Source: Halorubrum salsamenti
Lineage (GTDB): Archaea; Halobacteriota; Halobacteria; Halobacteriales; Haloferacaceae
Reading direction: 5' to 3'
Assembly (NCBI RefSeq): GCF_007671685.1
Contig: NZ_VCNL01000003.1
Location: forward strand, 406,674 to 470,673
Length of the DNA: 64,000 nucleotides
Below the pieces are notes generated by a model. The model had not been told where the DNA came from. It saw nothing but the letters and a program-made list of their open reading frames with translations, and made no database searches. The stretch's first letter is position 1; every line of letters starts with the position of its first letter. Below, piece by piece: positions 19,196 through 28,727 of the stretch. Both the position numbers and the translations under genes were made by a program.

Positions 19196-21015
19196 CCGGT
19201 TCGGACGGTTCCCTCGGTGAACCCCGACGGCACGGTGCGGCGGACGACGGTGAGGGGTCGGCGGAGCTCCGTCGAGCGATTGCGTTCCTCGGATGGGATG
19301 CGACGAGCGCCCGAGTGATCGAAACGGGATACCGAGTCGGAGTGGGTGTCGGACTCGTCTGCGCCGTCGTCGTCTCGTTCGCCGTCGGACCCGTTCCGGG
19401 TCTGTTGTCCGGACTGGCAGGCGGCCTAGGTGCCACACACATCGTCCATCGGGGACCGGTGTGGCTCGCCTCGCTCCGGCGGACCAGGGCTCTCGGGGCC
19501 GCACCCGGGCTCGTCGGACGGCTCGTGTTGCGGATGCGGTTGGATCCGTCGACGGAACGCGCCGTTCGGTTCGCCGCACGGACCGGGGACGGTCCGCTCG
19601 CCGACGGTCTCGCGCGTCGTGAGCGAGCGAACGCCGACGGACCGACCAGTGGGCTCCGAGCGTTCGCCCGCGAATGGCAACCGTGGTTTCCGGCGATCGA
19701 CCGGGCGGCGGCGCTTGTCCGGACGGCGGCGTCGGCGCCGCCCGAACGTCGAGGGAGGTGTCTGGACCGCGCGCTCGACGCGACGATCGCTGGAACGACC
19801 GACCGGCTCGCCGCCTTCGTCGGCGAGGTCCGTGGTCCCGTCTCAGCGCTGTACGCGTTCGGGGTGTTGCTTCCGCTCGCGCTCATCGCTCTCCTTCCGG
19901 CGGCCGCCGCGGCAGGAGTTCCGATCGGGTCCGGGATCGTCGCGGCGCTGTACCTCGGCGCGCTGCCGGCGGGACTGCTCGCGGCGTCGGGGTGGCTGCT
20001 CTCCCGTCGCCCGGTCGCGTTCGCGCCGCCGAGCATCGACGGAGACCACCCGGACGTCCCGGAGAGAGGGATCCACGCCGCAGTCGCCGGGCTGGGAACC
20101 GGAGCCGTCGCCGCCGCCGTCGCAGCGCGGTTCGTCGCCAACTGGGGCGCGCCGGTCGCGGGAGGCGGCGTCGGGGGCGGCGTCGCGCTGTTCGTCGCCG
20201 TCCGCCGCCGCAGAGCGGTACTGTCGAACGTCCGCGCCGTCGAGCGCACCCTCCCCGACGCGATGACGGTGATCGGCGGCGACGTGGCCGAGGGCGTCGC
20301 CGTCGAGACGGCGATCGCGAACGCCGGTGAACGGCTCGACGGCGCGACCGGCAGACTGTTCGAACGCGCCGGACAGCGGAGCGACACGCTCCGCGTCGGC
20401 GTTCGGGAGGCGTTTCTCGGCCGCGGCGGTCCGGCTGTTCCGGTTCCGTCGCCGCGGGTGCAGGGCGCGGTCGCGCTGCTCTCCGTCGCCGCGCGAGAGG
20501 GTCGGCCGGCGGGTGACGTGCTGCTCGAACTCGCCGACCAACTAGAGGACCTCCGCGAACTCGAGAGCGATGCTCGACGGCAGCTCGCGACCGTGACGGG
20601 GACGCTGACGAACACCGCAGCGGTGTTCGCGCCGCTCGTCGGCGGGGCGACGGTCGCGCTCGCTACCGGTGTCGACACGGTCGACGCTGGGGGGATCGGC
20701 GCCGGAGCAGCGGCGGGAGCGGACGTGCTCGGTACCGGTGGTGCCGGAGGCACCGGTGCGACCGGCGGCGGAGTAGTCGGAACGGCTGCGGAATCATCTC
20801 CGGGTTCCGACGGCGGCGGAGCACTTTCGGTGCCGATGCTCGGGCGGATCGTCGGCGCGTACGTGTTGGTTCTCGCGGCGCTGCTCACCGCGCTGGCGAC
20901 CGGTCTTGAACGGGGATTCGACCGGACACTCGTCGCCTATCGAGTCGGGATCGCGCTCCCGACCGCGACCGCGACCTACCTCGTCGCGTTCCGCGGTGCC
21001 GGACTGTTGCTGTAG
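19192..21015 (+). CDS. Type II secretion/type IV pilus platform protein (TadC/PilC family)
   Basis: The 607-residue protein has at least seven hydrophobic helices and a repeated T2SF-type cytoplasmic domain (RAVERTLPDAMTVIGGDVAE...LLSVAAREGRPAGDVLLEL). The second half includes a Gly/Ala-rich loop (GAAAGADVLGTGGAGGTGA) near residues 500-545, unusual for the family. It is the membrane partner of the ATPase just upstream and should gather filament subunits. The ATGA overlap indicates translational coupling. Confidence 0.82.
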   Translation: MTGSDGSLGEPRRHGAADDGEGSAELRRAIAFLGWDATSARVIETGYRVGVGVGLVCAVVVSFAVGPVPGLLSGLAGGLGATHIVHRGPVWLASLRRTRALGAAPGLVGRLVLRMRLDPSTERAVRFAARTGDGPLADGLARRERANADGPTSGLRAFAREWQPWFPAIDRAAALVRTAASAPPERRGRCLDRALDATIAGTTDRLAAFVGEVRGPVSALYAFGVLLPLALIALLPAAAAAGVPIGSGIVAALYLGALPAGLLAASGWLLSRRPVAFAPPSIDGDHPDVPERGIHAAVAGLGTGAVAAAVAARFVANWGAPVAGGGVGGGVALFVAVRRRRAVLSNVRAVERTLPDAMTVIGGDVAEGVAVETAIANAGERLDGATGRLFERAGQRSDTLRVGVREAFLGRGGPAVPVPSPRVQGAVALLSVAAREGRPAGDVLLELADQLEDLRELESDARRQLATVTGTLTNTAAVFAPLVGGATVALATGVDTVDAGGIGAGAAAGADVLGTGGAGGTGATGGGVVGTAAESSPGSDGGGALSVPMLGRIVGAYVLVLAALLTALATGLERGFDRTLVAYRVGIALPTATATYLVAFRGAGLLL

Positions 21016-21053
21016 CGAGGCAAGGGACCTTCCGAAGACGGTCCAGAGCGATC

Positions 21054-21060
21054 TTTTAAG
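21054..21060 (+). promoter_or_regulatory. TATA-like box before the first anchored subunit gene
   Basis: TTTTAAG lies about 28 nt before the GTG at 21085. It supports that GTG as a leaderless start and suggests a separate promoter for the subunit genes. Confidence 0.4.
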
Positions 21061-21084
21061 TGCGAAGCCGCGGCCAGCCGCCCC

Positions 21085-21573
21085 GTGTTCGAGACCCACC
21101 TCGACGCCACGTACGCGTGGCTTGGCTTGGCGCTGGTGAGCGTCGCGACCGTCGGTGTCGCCGCCGCGCTCCCGGCCTCCCCACAGCCGGACGCGAGCGG
21201 CGTCGCTCATACGATCGACTCGATCGCTGACGGCGAACATCCCGCGACGGCGGAGCACGGGATCGCCGCGGACCGAATCCGCCTCACCGAACGCTCCGTT
21301 ACGCTCGACGGTGGAGGCGGAACCGTGCGAGCGGCGCTCCGCGCGCCGCGGATAACGCCCGTCTTGGAGGGACGAGAGAAGGACCCCGACGGCGACGGGC
21401 TCCGTCGAGTGCTCACCGGCGTCCCACCGGACGCCGAGTTCGACGATCCAAAGGCATTCGCCGCCGCCGCCGAGCGCGTTCGGGCGAGAGACCACGAGTG
21501 GCGTCCGGCGCCGGATCGGCTGACCGTGAGACGCGTTCACTACGGAGGAGTACATGTCACGCTCGTCGGGTGA
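21085..21573 (+). CDS. N-terminally anchored exported protein of the pilus-like locus (DUF7283-like)
   Basis: The 162-residue protein starts with GTG and has a short N-terminus (VFETHLDATYAW) followed by one hydrophobic helix (LGLALVSVATVGVAAALPA, about residues 13-31). The rest is a soluble domain likely outside the cell. This topology matches a pseudopilin, but I do not see a canonical archaeal pilin peptidase site. It overlaps the next gene by 20 bp. It resembles haloarchaeal DUF7283 (from memory). Confidence 0.6.
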   Translation: MFETHLDATYAWLGLALVSVATVGVAAALPASPQPDASGVAHTIDSIADGEHPATAEHGIAADRIRLTERSVTLDGGGGTVRAALRAPRITPVLEGREKDPDGDGLRRVLTGVPPDAEFDDPKAFAAAAERVRARDHEWRPAPDRLTVRRVHYGGVHVTLVG

Positions 21574-21994
21574 GCAGCTCCTGTGTGGGAAGGGAGGGGA
21601 GAGTCGCGCCGCGGTCGAACCGATCGCCGCCCTTGTCGCTGTGCTTGCGGTCGGCGCAGCGCTCGGGTTGTACGTCGTCGCGCTCGACGACGCGGCGCCG
21701 GAACGAGAGCGCCCGACTGCCGAATCGACGCTTAATCGGGTCGAACCGGCGGTGACGACGGGTGGAGTCGTCGATCCGGAACGACTGCGCGGCGTCGACG
21801 GGTTCCGATACGCCGCGACCGTCTCGATCGAGGCCGACGGCGAGACGTGGACGGTCCGGTCCGGCGACGAGGCGCCGGCGGTTGAGGCCGTTCGAGGCAC
21901 GGACGCGGTCGCGGTCGCCGAGCGACCGGTAACGGTCGGCGTCCGGCCAGGTCAGAACGTCCGCGGGATTCTTCGGGCGGCGGTGTACCGATGA
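21554..21994 (+). CDS. Pseudopilin-like anchored protein (DUF7285-like)
   Basis: This is a 146-residue protein. After a short charged N-terminus (KGGESRAAVEP) comes a hydrophobic stretch IAALVAVLAVGAALGLYVV, with Lys-Gly and a Glu before it, reminiscent of a class III/Tad-type pilin signal. A roughly 100-residue exterior domain follows. The ATG at 21554 is preceded by GGAGGAG, a good Shine-Dalgarno site inside the upstream gene. It overlaps the next gene as ATGA. Likely a minor filament subunit (inference). Confidence 0.6.
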   Translation: MSRSSGEQLLCGKGGESRAAVEPIAALVAVLAVGAALGLYVVALDDAAPERERPTAESTLNRVEPAVTTGGVVDPERLRGVDGFRYAATVSIEADGETWTVRSGDEAPAVEAVRGTDAVAVAERPVTVGVRPGQNVRGILRAAVYR

Positions 21995-22632
21995 CCAGCA
22001 CCGTGCTCGACGTGACGGTGCTGCTGCTTTGCGTCTCCGCGAGCGTCGTCGCGCTCGGCGCGGCCGACAGCGACCGCGCGACGATGGGAGCCGAAGCCGC
22101 CGAGGTCGCCGATCTGATCGCGACGGAGACGGTGACGGTGACGTACGCGTCGGGCGAGGCACCGAACGGGACGCGGACGGTCCACGCGACGCGCGCCGAA
22201 CTGCTGGCGCTGGTGGCGGCCGGAGGAGATGGTGAGGAACACGCGGCGAGAGAGGCGTTCGAGTCCGAAGCGCTGTCAGCCATCGAACGCGGTATCGGAC
22301 CGCGAACGCGGATCGACGCGGAGATGGAAACGAGAGCGTCAGACGGACCTGCGAACGAAACCGGCGGCGAATTGGGGAGCCCCTCGTCGGACGACACAGA
22401 CGGATCGGCGCTCCGGGGGGCGACCGGGACAGGCATCCCGTGGCGCATCGATCGAGAAGACGGGGGCTCCGAGACGGAGGGATCGGCAACCGAGTCCGAA
22501 TCACCGGGCCCGGTCGTTGTCGGGAGCGAGCCGCCGCGGGGCGCTGACGTCACGGTCGCCGTGATCACGCATCCGGCTCCGAACGACTCTGACGCGACCG
22601 AAACGATCAGGATCGTGATCAGGAGGTGGTGA
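21991..22632 (+). CDS. N-terminally anchored exported protein (DUF7284-like)
   Basis: This 213-residue protein has one hydrophobic N-terminal segment (DVTVLLLCVSASVVALGAAD, residues 7-26) and an acidic exterior domain with Thr/Glu/Gly-rich low complexity around residues 110-185. It ends in ATETIRIVIRRW. It sits between the pseudopilin-like gene and the giant protein and overlaps both neighbours or their ribosome-binding region. Function unknown; membership of the pilus-like system is inferred from position and topology. Confidence 0.6.
   Translation: MTSTVLDVTVLLLCVSASVVALGAADSDRATMGAEAAEVADLIATETVTVTYASGEAPNGTRTVHATRAELLALVAAGGDGEEHAAREAFESEALSAIERGIGPRTRIDAEMETRASDGPANETGGELGSPSSDDTDGSALRGATGTGIPWRIDREDGGSETEGSATESESPGPVVVGSEPPRGADVTVAVITHPAPNDSDATETIRIVIRRW
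22621..22629 (+). promoter_or_regulatory. Shine-Dalgarno site deciding the start of the giant anchored protein
   Basis: AGGAGGTGG lies 5-13 nt upstream of the ATG at 22635. It favours that ATG over two in-frame GTG codons at 22626 and 22629 that are part of the site itself. Confidence 0.6.
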
Positions 22633-22634
22633 AC

Positions 22635-25600
22635 ATGGAGAACCAATCATCGGGAACGCACACGTCCGGCCCCGGACGATGCCGCTCCTTCACCGTCGAC
22701 GAACGCGCGCGGGTCCCGTTCGCGCTGATCGGCGTTCTCCTCTTGGTGACGAGTTCGACGTACGCCGCGGGGATCGCGGATCAGGGACTTATCAGCGAGG
22801 ACCGGAGCGTGGAGCGCGCCGTCGAGCGCGTCGACGCCGATTCGACCGCCGCGCTCAGGACCGCGGCGCGTCAGGCCGCGCACGACGCGGCCGCAGAGCC
22901 GGTGACACGGGCGCCAGGCGAGAGGGTTACCGGCTCGAAAGGCGGACATGGAACGACCGCGGTCAGGAACGGGTCCAGCTTCGAGGACGCGTTCCGGATC
23001 CGGCTCGCGATCGCCGGTGCCGAGGCGCTCGCAGCCGTCGACGCGGACGTGGGGGGCGTGACGGCGACGGCGTCGCTGCCGGCAGTTGACGACCCGAGCG
23101 AGCTGGCGGCGGCCCGCGATCGGGTTCGCGTCGAGTCCGTCGCGAACGGAACGGCGACGCAGGTGACGTTCGAGGGCGTGGAAACGACCGCGACGCGGAA
23201 CGGACGCATCGTCGTCGAGCGAACGGGAGACCGGACGGTCGTGGTCGCCGTGCCGACGCTCGCGGCGCACGAGCGGACGGAGCGGTTCGAGGAGCGGCTC
23301 GACCGGGGACCGGTCGAGGGACCGGGATTGGGACGCCAGCTCACTGCGAGCCTCTACCCGATGACGTGGGCGCGAGGGTACGCGCAGTTCGCGGGCGCAC
23401 CGGTCGAGAACGTGCTCGCGAACCGCCACGTGGAGCTGTCGACGAACGCGGGAATCGTCCGGACCCAGCGCGACGTGTTCGGTGCGAGTGACCCGAACGC
23501 ACGCGGCGGAGTGGCTCGCGCGACGGCGCGGACGGGAGTCACCGATCTGCTAAAACCGACAGGCGTCGACGAGGGATCGTGGACCGATGTCGTGCTCGAC
23601 GCGCCGACTCCGGGAGAGGGCAGTCCGAGCGAGAGCGACTACCCGGACGAGACCGGCGATCCGTCCGGTCAGCCGAGCGAGGACGCCGCGTTCGAACCAG
23701 ACACAGATCGGACGGACGAGCGAACACCGGTGCCGGTCGGCCGCGCGGCCGACGAGGGGGCGACGCGCGTCTACGGCGATCTGGACGCGATCATCGAGAG
23801 CGCGTACCGGGTCGAAGCGAGCCTCGAGACGTCGACGACGCTGGTTGACGACGGTGGGCGTCCGACGCCGCCGGCCCCTTCCACCTCGGGGCTCGCGACG
23901 ACCGGCGACTGGGAGCGCGTCGACCTGACTCGGACGGAGCGGTCGCCGGTCGTCTCCGGAGCCGGCGTGCCGGAGGGCGTTCCGTCGGGGACGGTCGCCC
24001 CCGGTGAGCGCGTCTCGTTCGGCGTCGCGACCCGCGAGGCGACCGTCGAGCGCGTCGCAGTCGCCGAATGGGAGCGGGTGACGGTCGAGCGCGGCCCGAA
24101 CGGGAGCGTCGTCGACGAGACGGTCCATCGGGCGACCACGCGAGACGCGGCCACCGACCGCTACCGGGTGCGAGTGTCGGTGTCTGGAGAACACGCGCCG
24201 ACCGACGGGGCGCCCGAGCGAGCCGCCGCGACGTTCGGCGCGGGCGACGCGACCGACGGCCCGGACCTGCGCGACACGCCGTCGGCCGCCCGAGCCGATC
24301 TGGGCGTCGACACCGACGGCGGCGTCGACCGGATCGCCGAGGACGCGGTCGAGGGCGGGGAGGTCCGCGAGTCGACGACCGTCGTGGGGTCCCGCTCGTC
24401 GGATGATCGAGACGCCGTCGCGGCCGACGTGGCCGCGCTCGCGAGCGACGTGCGCGATATCGAGACCGAGGCGTCGATGGAGGACGCGGCTGTCGGCGAG
24501 GCGGAGCCGTACGCCGATCTCGCCGACGCAGTCCGCGACCGACGCACGGAACTCGTCGACGCGCCGGCGACGTACGACGGCGCCGCCGATCGGGCCGGGA
24601 CCGCCGCCCGTGCCGCATACCTCGACGCCGTGATCGGCGAACTCGAGAGCGCCGCGGACGACCGCGAGCGCGCGACGGACGGGTTCCTCGATAGCGTGAA
24701 CGGCGCGTTCGACGGACCCGACGTGGGCGACGCACTCGCGAGCCGCGAAGCCGCCCGTGATCCCGGGACGTACTCGGTCGGCGAGAACGGTCCCGGCGGG
24801 GCAGTGACGTTCGCGCCGAACGGATCTCCGGGATACCTCCCGCGAACGACCGTCGACGGAGAGGCCGTCGACGGCGTGAACGGGACGACGACCCGACCGC
24901 TCGCGGTCCGCAACGTGAACTACGTCACCGTGCCGTACGGAGAGGTGTCGAGCGGCGTCGTCGACCGGATTCTCGGCACTGAAGACACGGTGCGGGTCGG
25001 AACAGCGGGTCGGTCGCTCCTCCTGGCGAACGAGGCGCTGGCGGCCGGCGACGACTCCGACCTACGGGCGGACCGGGACGCGCTCGCCAGACAGATAGAC
25101 GGATCGCTGGACGAGGTGGACAGGGAGCTCCGATCGGCGCTCCGCGTCCGGGCCTCGCTGTCGCGCGACGAGCGTCGCAGGGCGCTCGACGAGGCAGCCG
25201 CGAGCTACGGCTCGACGGGCGAACGCGCCGTCGCCGTCGGGAACGGGTCTTATCCGGATCGGGTCGCCGCCGAGGCCGCGAGCGTCGGGTCGCTGTCGCG
25301 GGCGGGCGAAGCGGCGCTCGCCGCCAACCTCCGCGTCGCGACCCGGAGCGCGGCCGAGAGGGACGCGGTTCGGGTGCCGACCCGGTTCGTCGACGGGGCG
25401 ACGAGCGGAGCGCGGGTGCTGCTCAGAGATCGGATGGAGAAGGCGATCGAAAAGGAGGCGGCGCGGGCGGGCGAGGCGGCCGCCCGGAAGGCGAGCGAGA
25501 AGACGGCGGAAGAGTTCGGCGAGAAGTGGTCGCTCAAGCCCGCGCGAACCGTCGGCGCGGGACTCCCGGTCGCGCCTGTGCCGGGGTACTGGGTGACGAC

Positions 25601-25925
25601 GGTGAACGCCTGGCGCGTGCAGGTCCGCGGGGAGTACCCGCGGTTCGCGCTGCGCGCCGACGTGGGTGCGCCCGGAGAGCGTTTCGCGTACGTTCGAAGC
25701 GAGGGCGACGTGACCGTCGACGTCGGCGGGGAGACGGTGCGACTCGGCGAGACGGAACCGGTCGCGTTCGAGACCGAGACGGTGGTCGCCGTCGCGGTTC
25801 CGGCCGGTCCGCCCGGCGTCGGGGACGTGGACGGGACCCGAGACGAGCGGTCTGGGGGGTGGCCATGTCCCGGCGCGATGGGGGAGTCGCCCGCAAGCGA
25901 CGAGGGGGAGTGTACGACGTCGTGA
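22635..25925 (+). CDS. Giant N-terminally anchored exported protein of the pilus-like locus (DUF7286-like)
   Basis: The protein has about 1096 residues. One hydrophobic helix near residues 28-48 (VPFALIGVLLLVTSSTYAAG) is followed by a very long acidic exterior part. A proline/acid-rich linker lies near residues 320-370, a long helical region (many Arg/Asp/Ala) near 570-740 and 800-960, and a beta-rich C-terminus. No catalytic motif is evident. Haloarchaeal relatives, which I recall as DUF7286, occupy the same place in this gene cluster. The size suggests a tip, stalk or GspK-like capping role, but that is inference. Only about 40 bp separate it from the next gene. Confidence 0.65.
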   Translation: MENQSSGTHTSGPGRCRSFTVDERARVPFALIGVLLLVTSSTYAAGIADQGLISEDRSVERAVERVDADSTAALRTAARQAAHDAAAEPVTRAPGERVTGSKGGHGTTAVRNGSSFEDAFRIRLAIAGAEALAAVDADVGGVTATASLPAVDDPSELAAARDRVRVESVANGTATQVTFEGVETTATRNGRIVVERTGDRTVVVAVPTLAAHERTERFEERLDRGPVEGPGLGRQLTASLYPMTWARGYAQFAGAPVENVLANRHVELSTNAGIVRTQRDVFGASDPNARGGVARATARTGVTDLLKPTGVDEGSWTDVVLDAPTPGEGSPSESDYPDETGDPSGQPSEDAAFEPDTDRTDERTPVPVGRAADEGATRVYGDLDAIIESAYRVEASLETSTTLVDDGGRPTPPAPSTSGLATTGDWERVDLTRTERSPVVSGAGVPEGVPSGTVAPGERVSFGVATREATVERVAVAEWERVTVERGPNGSVVDETVHRATTRDAATDRYRVRVSVSGEHAPTDGAPERAAATFGAGDATDGPDLRDTPSAARADLGVDTDGGVDRIAEDAVEGGEVRESTTVVGSRSSDDRDAVAADVAALASDVRDIETEASMEDAAVGEAEPYADLADAVRDRRTELVDAPATYDGAADRAGTAARAAYLDAVIGELESAADDRERATDGFLDSVNGAFDGPDVGDALASREAARDPGTYSVGENGPGGAVTFAPNGSPGYLPRTTVDGEAVDGVNGTTTRPLAVRNVNYVTVPYGEVSSGVVDRILGTEDTVRVGTAGRSLLLANEALAAGDDSDLRADRDALARQIDGSLDEVDRELRSALRVRASLSRDERRRALDEAAASYGSTGERAVAVGNGSYPDRVAAEAASVGSLSRAGEAALAANLRVATRSAAERDAVRVPTRFVDGATSGARVLLRDRMEKAIEKEAARAGEAAARKASEKTAEEFGEKWSLKPARTVGAGLPVAPVPGYWVTTVNAWRVQVRGEYPRFALRADVGAPGERFAYVRSEGDVTVDVGGETVRLGETEPVAFETETVVAVAVPAGPPGVGDVDGTRDERSGGWPCPGAMGESPASDEGECTTS

Positions 25926-25967
25926 GCCGACCGCAGCCGTTTTGAGACGCGGCGACCGAGGGCGACC

Positions 25968-26417
25968 ATGTTTCACGAGGTCGTCGCCGACGGCGCGACG
26001 GGAGCCGAAAGTGACACCGGCGAGGTGACCGCGGCGACGCTGCTCGCGTCGTTCGAGACGCTGGTGAGCGAGGCAGTCGCCGAGGCCGGTCGCGACCGGA
26101 TCGCCGAGGAGGCCGGGCTCGATGGACATGTCCTCGACACTGCCACCGACGGCGACGTCGCGGGGATTCGACTCGAAGACGGTGCCGCGATCGTCGCCGT
26201 TCCGACCGGCCGCGACGGCGACACCGTTGTCGCCGAGGTCCGCGATCACCTGCTGATGGGGATGGCGACGGCGGTGCTCGACGTCGACGCCATCGCCGCC
26301 GCGATCGACGCGGACCTCACGGGACAGGAGGTCCAGCAGGCGCTGGAGGGACGCGCCCCGATGACGCTGGGTCAGCTCGCGGAGATCATGGCAGTCATCG
26401 AGCGGCGCAAGCCATGA
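25968..26417 (+). CDS. Conserved haloarchaeal protein of unknown function
   Basis: This 149-residue acidic, mostly helical protein has no membrane segment or cysteine. The C-terminal DLTGQEVQQALEGRAPMTLGQLAEIMAVIERRKP looks like a small helical domain. It may belong to the haloarchaeal DUF5791 group, which I cannot confirm. It overlaps the SDR gene by 4 bp, so the two are likely cotranscribed. Confidence 0.6.
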   Translation: MFHEVVADGATGAESDTGEVTAATLLASFETLVSEAVAEAGRDRIAEEAGLDGHVLDTATDGDVAGIRLEDGAAIVAVPTGRDGDTVVAEVRDHLLMGMATAVLDVDAIAAAIDADLTGQEVQQALEGRAPMTLGQLAEIMAVIERRKP

Positions 26418-27352
26418 GGGTCGTCGTCGTCGGCTGCGGCTACGTCGGCCTCGAACTCACCCGGCAGCTCGCCGAGCGCGGGCACGCCGTGACGGGCGTC
26501 CGGCGGTCGGACGCCGGACTGAACGCGATCGAATCGGTCGGAGAGGAAATAGACGGCGAGGGGGACGCGGAAAGTGAGAGCCGAGTGGACGCCGTCCGCG
26601 CGGACGCGACCGACCCGGCGTCGCTCGACGCGCTCCCCGACGCGGACGCGGTCGTGTTCGCGGCCAGCTCCGGCGGACGCGGCGCCGCGGCCGCCCGCGA
26701 GGTGTACGTCGACGGCCTCCGAAACGTGATCGAGGCGTACGGATCGCGGGCGGCGACACCGGACAGGCTCGTCTACACCTCCTCGACCGGCGTGTACGGC
26801 GACCACGACGGCGCGTGGGTCGACGAGGAGACGCCGATCGAGCCCACGACCGATAAGACCCGCGTCCTCGCCGAGGCGGAGCGGACCGCGCTGGAGACCG
26901 CGGCCGAGTTCGGGATCGACGGGACAGTCGCGCGCTTCGCGGGGCTGTACGGTCCCGACCGCTACCGACTCGACCGCTATCTCGACCGGCCGGTCACGGC
27001 CGGCTACCTCAACATGGTCCACCGAGACGACGCCGCCGGGGCGGTCCGGTTCCTCCTCGAAAGCGACCGCGCTCGCGACGACGCCGTTCTCGTCGTCGAC
27101 GACGAGCCGGCCGACAAGCACGCGTTCGCCGACTGGCTGGCCGACGCGTGCGGTGTGCCGCGGCCGGCAAAACGGTCGACGGAAGAGCGCATCGCAGCGG
27201 GCGACCTCTCCGCGGCGGCCGAACGGCGGATCCGGACGAGCAAACGCTGCTCGAACGACCGCCTGCGGGCGCTCGGCTACGAGTTCGCCTACCCGACCTT
27301 CCGCGAGGGGTACCGCGACGCGGTGCGGGCGTTCCGGGCGGCGAGCGAGTGA
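26414..27352 (+). CDS. NAD(P)-dependent epimerase/dehydratase, atypical SDR (YeeZ-like)
   Basis: This 312-residue Rossmann protein starts MRVVVVGCGYVGLELTRQL with a GxGxxG nucleotide motif. It has VYTSSTGVYGDHDGAWVDEETP in the catalytic region. The canonical YxxxK is not evident, as in atypical SDRs such as YeeZ, so it may bind NAD(P) without classical dehydrogenase chemistry. Substrate unknown. It overlaps the upstream conserved gene. Confidence 0.8.
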   Translation: MRVVVVGCGYVGLELTRQLAERGHAVTGVRRSDAGLNAIESVGEEIDGEGDAESESRVDAVRADATDPASLDALPDADAVVFAASSGGRGAAAAREVYVDGLRNVIEAYGSRAATPDRLVYTSSTGVYGDHDGAWVDEETPIEPTTDKTRVLAEAERTALETAAEFGIDGTVARFAGLYGPDRYRLDRYLDRPVTAGYLNMVHRDDAAGAVRFLLESDRARDDAVLVVDDEPADKHAFADWLADACGVPRPAKRSTEERIAAGDLSAAAERRIRTSKRCSNDRLRALGYEFAYPTFREGYRDAVRAFRAASE

Positions 27353-27470
27353 GACCGCGGCTGGCGTGATCGGTCTGGATTCGACCGTTGATCCGCTCTC
27401 TGCGGGTCGGTGTCGGCGGGTCGGAACGGTAACGAACCTTGATGTACCGGGAGCGAGTCGACCGGCACGT

Positions 27471-28646
27471 ATGTGGTCTCCGAGCGCGGTCGACGACCGG
27501 CTCTCGCAGGCGGAGGCGATGGCACGGGATAACCCGGAGCTCGTCGTCGCGGCCGCGATCGTCGCGGTCGTCGCGGTCGGCGGCGCGTACGTGCTGTTCC
27601 GCGCTCGCAGGACGCCCGGCGTCAGGTTCCGTCGGCTGCTGGCCGGGCGCGACGAGATCGCGGTGCTGATGCACCCGAATCCGGACCCGGACGCGATGTC
27701 GGCGGCGCTCGGCGTCGCCTCGCTCGCGGAGCAGCTCGACGTCGACGCGACGGTCCAGTATCCCGGACAGATCCGCCACCAGGAAAACCGGGCGTTTCGC
27801 ACGGTGCTCGATCTGGACCTGGAGCCGATCGAACACGTGAGCGATCTGGCCGCCGAGTCGGTCGTGTTGGTCGATCACAACGAGCCGCGAGGATTCGCCG
27901 GCGCCGACGGCGTGCTCCCGCTCGCCGTCGTCGATCACCACCCCGGCGACGGCGCCGGTGAGTCGTTCACCGACGTGCGGACCGACTACGGCGCGACCGC
28001 CTCGGTCATCGCCGAGTACTTCCAGCAGAACGATGCGGCGCCGGTGCCGCCGGACAAGCACGCGAGCGAGACGAACAGCGATCTCACTCTCCCCACCGAC
28101 ACGGCGACCGGGCTCCTGTACGGGATCCTCACCGACACCAAACACCTCACCGTCGGCGCGAGCGAACCCGACTTCGCGGCCGCGGCGTACGTGTACCCCG
28201 GAGTCGACCAGGACCGGCTCGACCGGATCGCCAACCCGGCGGTCGACGCCGAGGTGCTGGAGGTGAAGGCGCGGGCCATCGCTGGCCGCCGGATCGAGGG
28301 GTCGTTCGCGGTCGCCGACGTCGGCGGGGTGAACAACGTCGACGCGATCCCGCAGGCGGCCGACGAGCTGATCCAGCTGGAGGGAGTCAGCGCCGTCGTG
28401 GTCATCGGGGAGCGCGACGGGACGGTCCACCTCTCCGGCCGGTCGCGAGACGACCGCGTCCACATGGGCAACGCGATCGACGCCGTGCTGTCCGACCGCG
28501 ACAACGGCAACGGCGGCGGCCACTCGCGGATGGGCGGTGGGACGATCACGCCGACGATCGATCCGGCGAATGACGAGGACCCGAAGACCGTAGACCGCGA
28601 CGCGCTCGCCGACGACCTGTTCCGCGCGATGGCGGGCGACGTGTGA
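27471..28646 (+). CDS. Membrane-anchored DHH/DHHA1 phosphodiesterase
   Basis: This 391-residue protein has one N-terminal membrane helix (LVVAAAIVAVVAVGGAYVLF, residues about 24-43) and then a DHH phosphoesterase domain. Metal motifs are HPNPDPDAMSAA, VVLVDHNEP and VVDHHPGDG (the DHH triad). The DHHA1 domain near the C-terminus has a GGHSRMGGGT-type glycine motif. Families with this layout cleave small nucleotides such as oligoribonucleotides, pAp or cyclic di-AMP. Haloarchaea make c-di-AMP, so a GdpP-like role is possible but unproven. The start is the ATG at 27471. Confidence 0.82.
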   Translation: MWSPSAVDDRLSQAEAMARDNPELVVAAAIVAVVAVGGAYVLFRARRTPGVRFRRLLAGRDEIAVLMHPNPDPDAMSAALGVASLAEQLDVDATVQYPGQIRHQENRAFRTVLDLDLEPIEHVSDLAAESVVLVDHNEPRGFAGADGVLPLAVVDHHPGDGAGESFTDVRTDYGATASVIAEYFQQNDAAPVPPDKHASETNSDLTLPTDTATGLLYGILTDTKHLTVGASEPDFAAAAYVYPGVDQDRLDRIANPAVDAEVLEVKARAIAGRRIEGSFAVADVGGVNNVDAIPQAADELIQLEGVSAVVVIGERDGTVHLSGRSRDDRVHMGNAIDAVLSDRDNGNGGGHSRMGGGTITPTIDPANDEDPKTVDRDALADDLFRAMAGDV

Positions 28647-28727
28647 GCGCGAGCGGCCGGCGGACGGGGGAGACGACAGAACGGATCGGCCACCGATACT
28701 TAAGTCGGCGGCGGCGAAGCCACGAGT

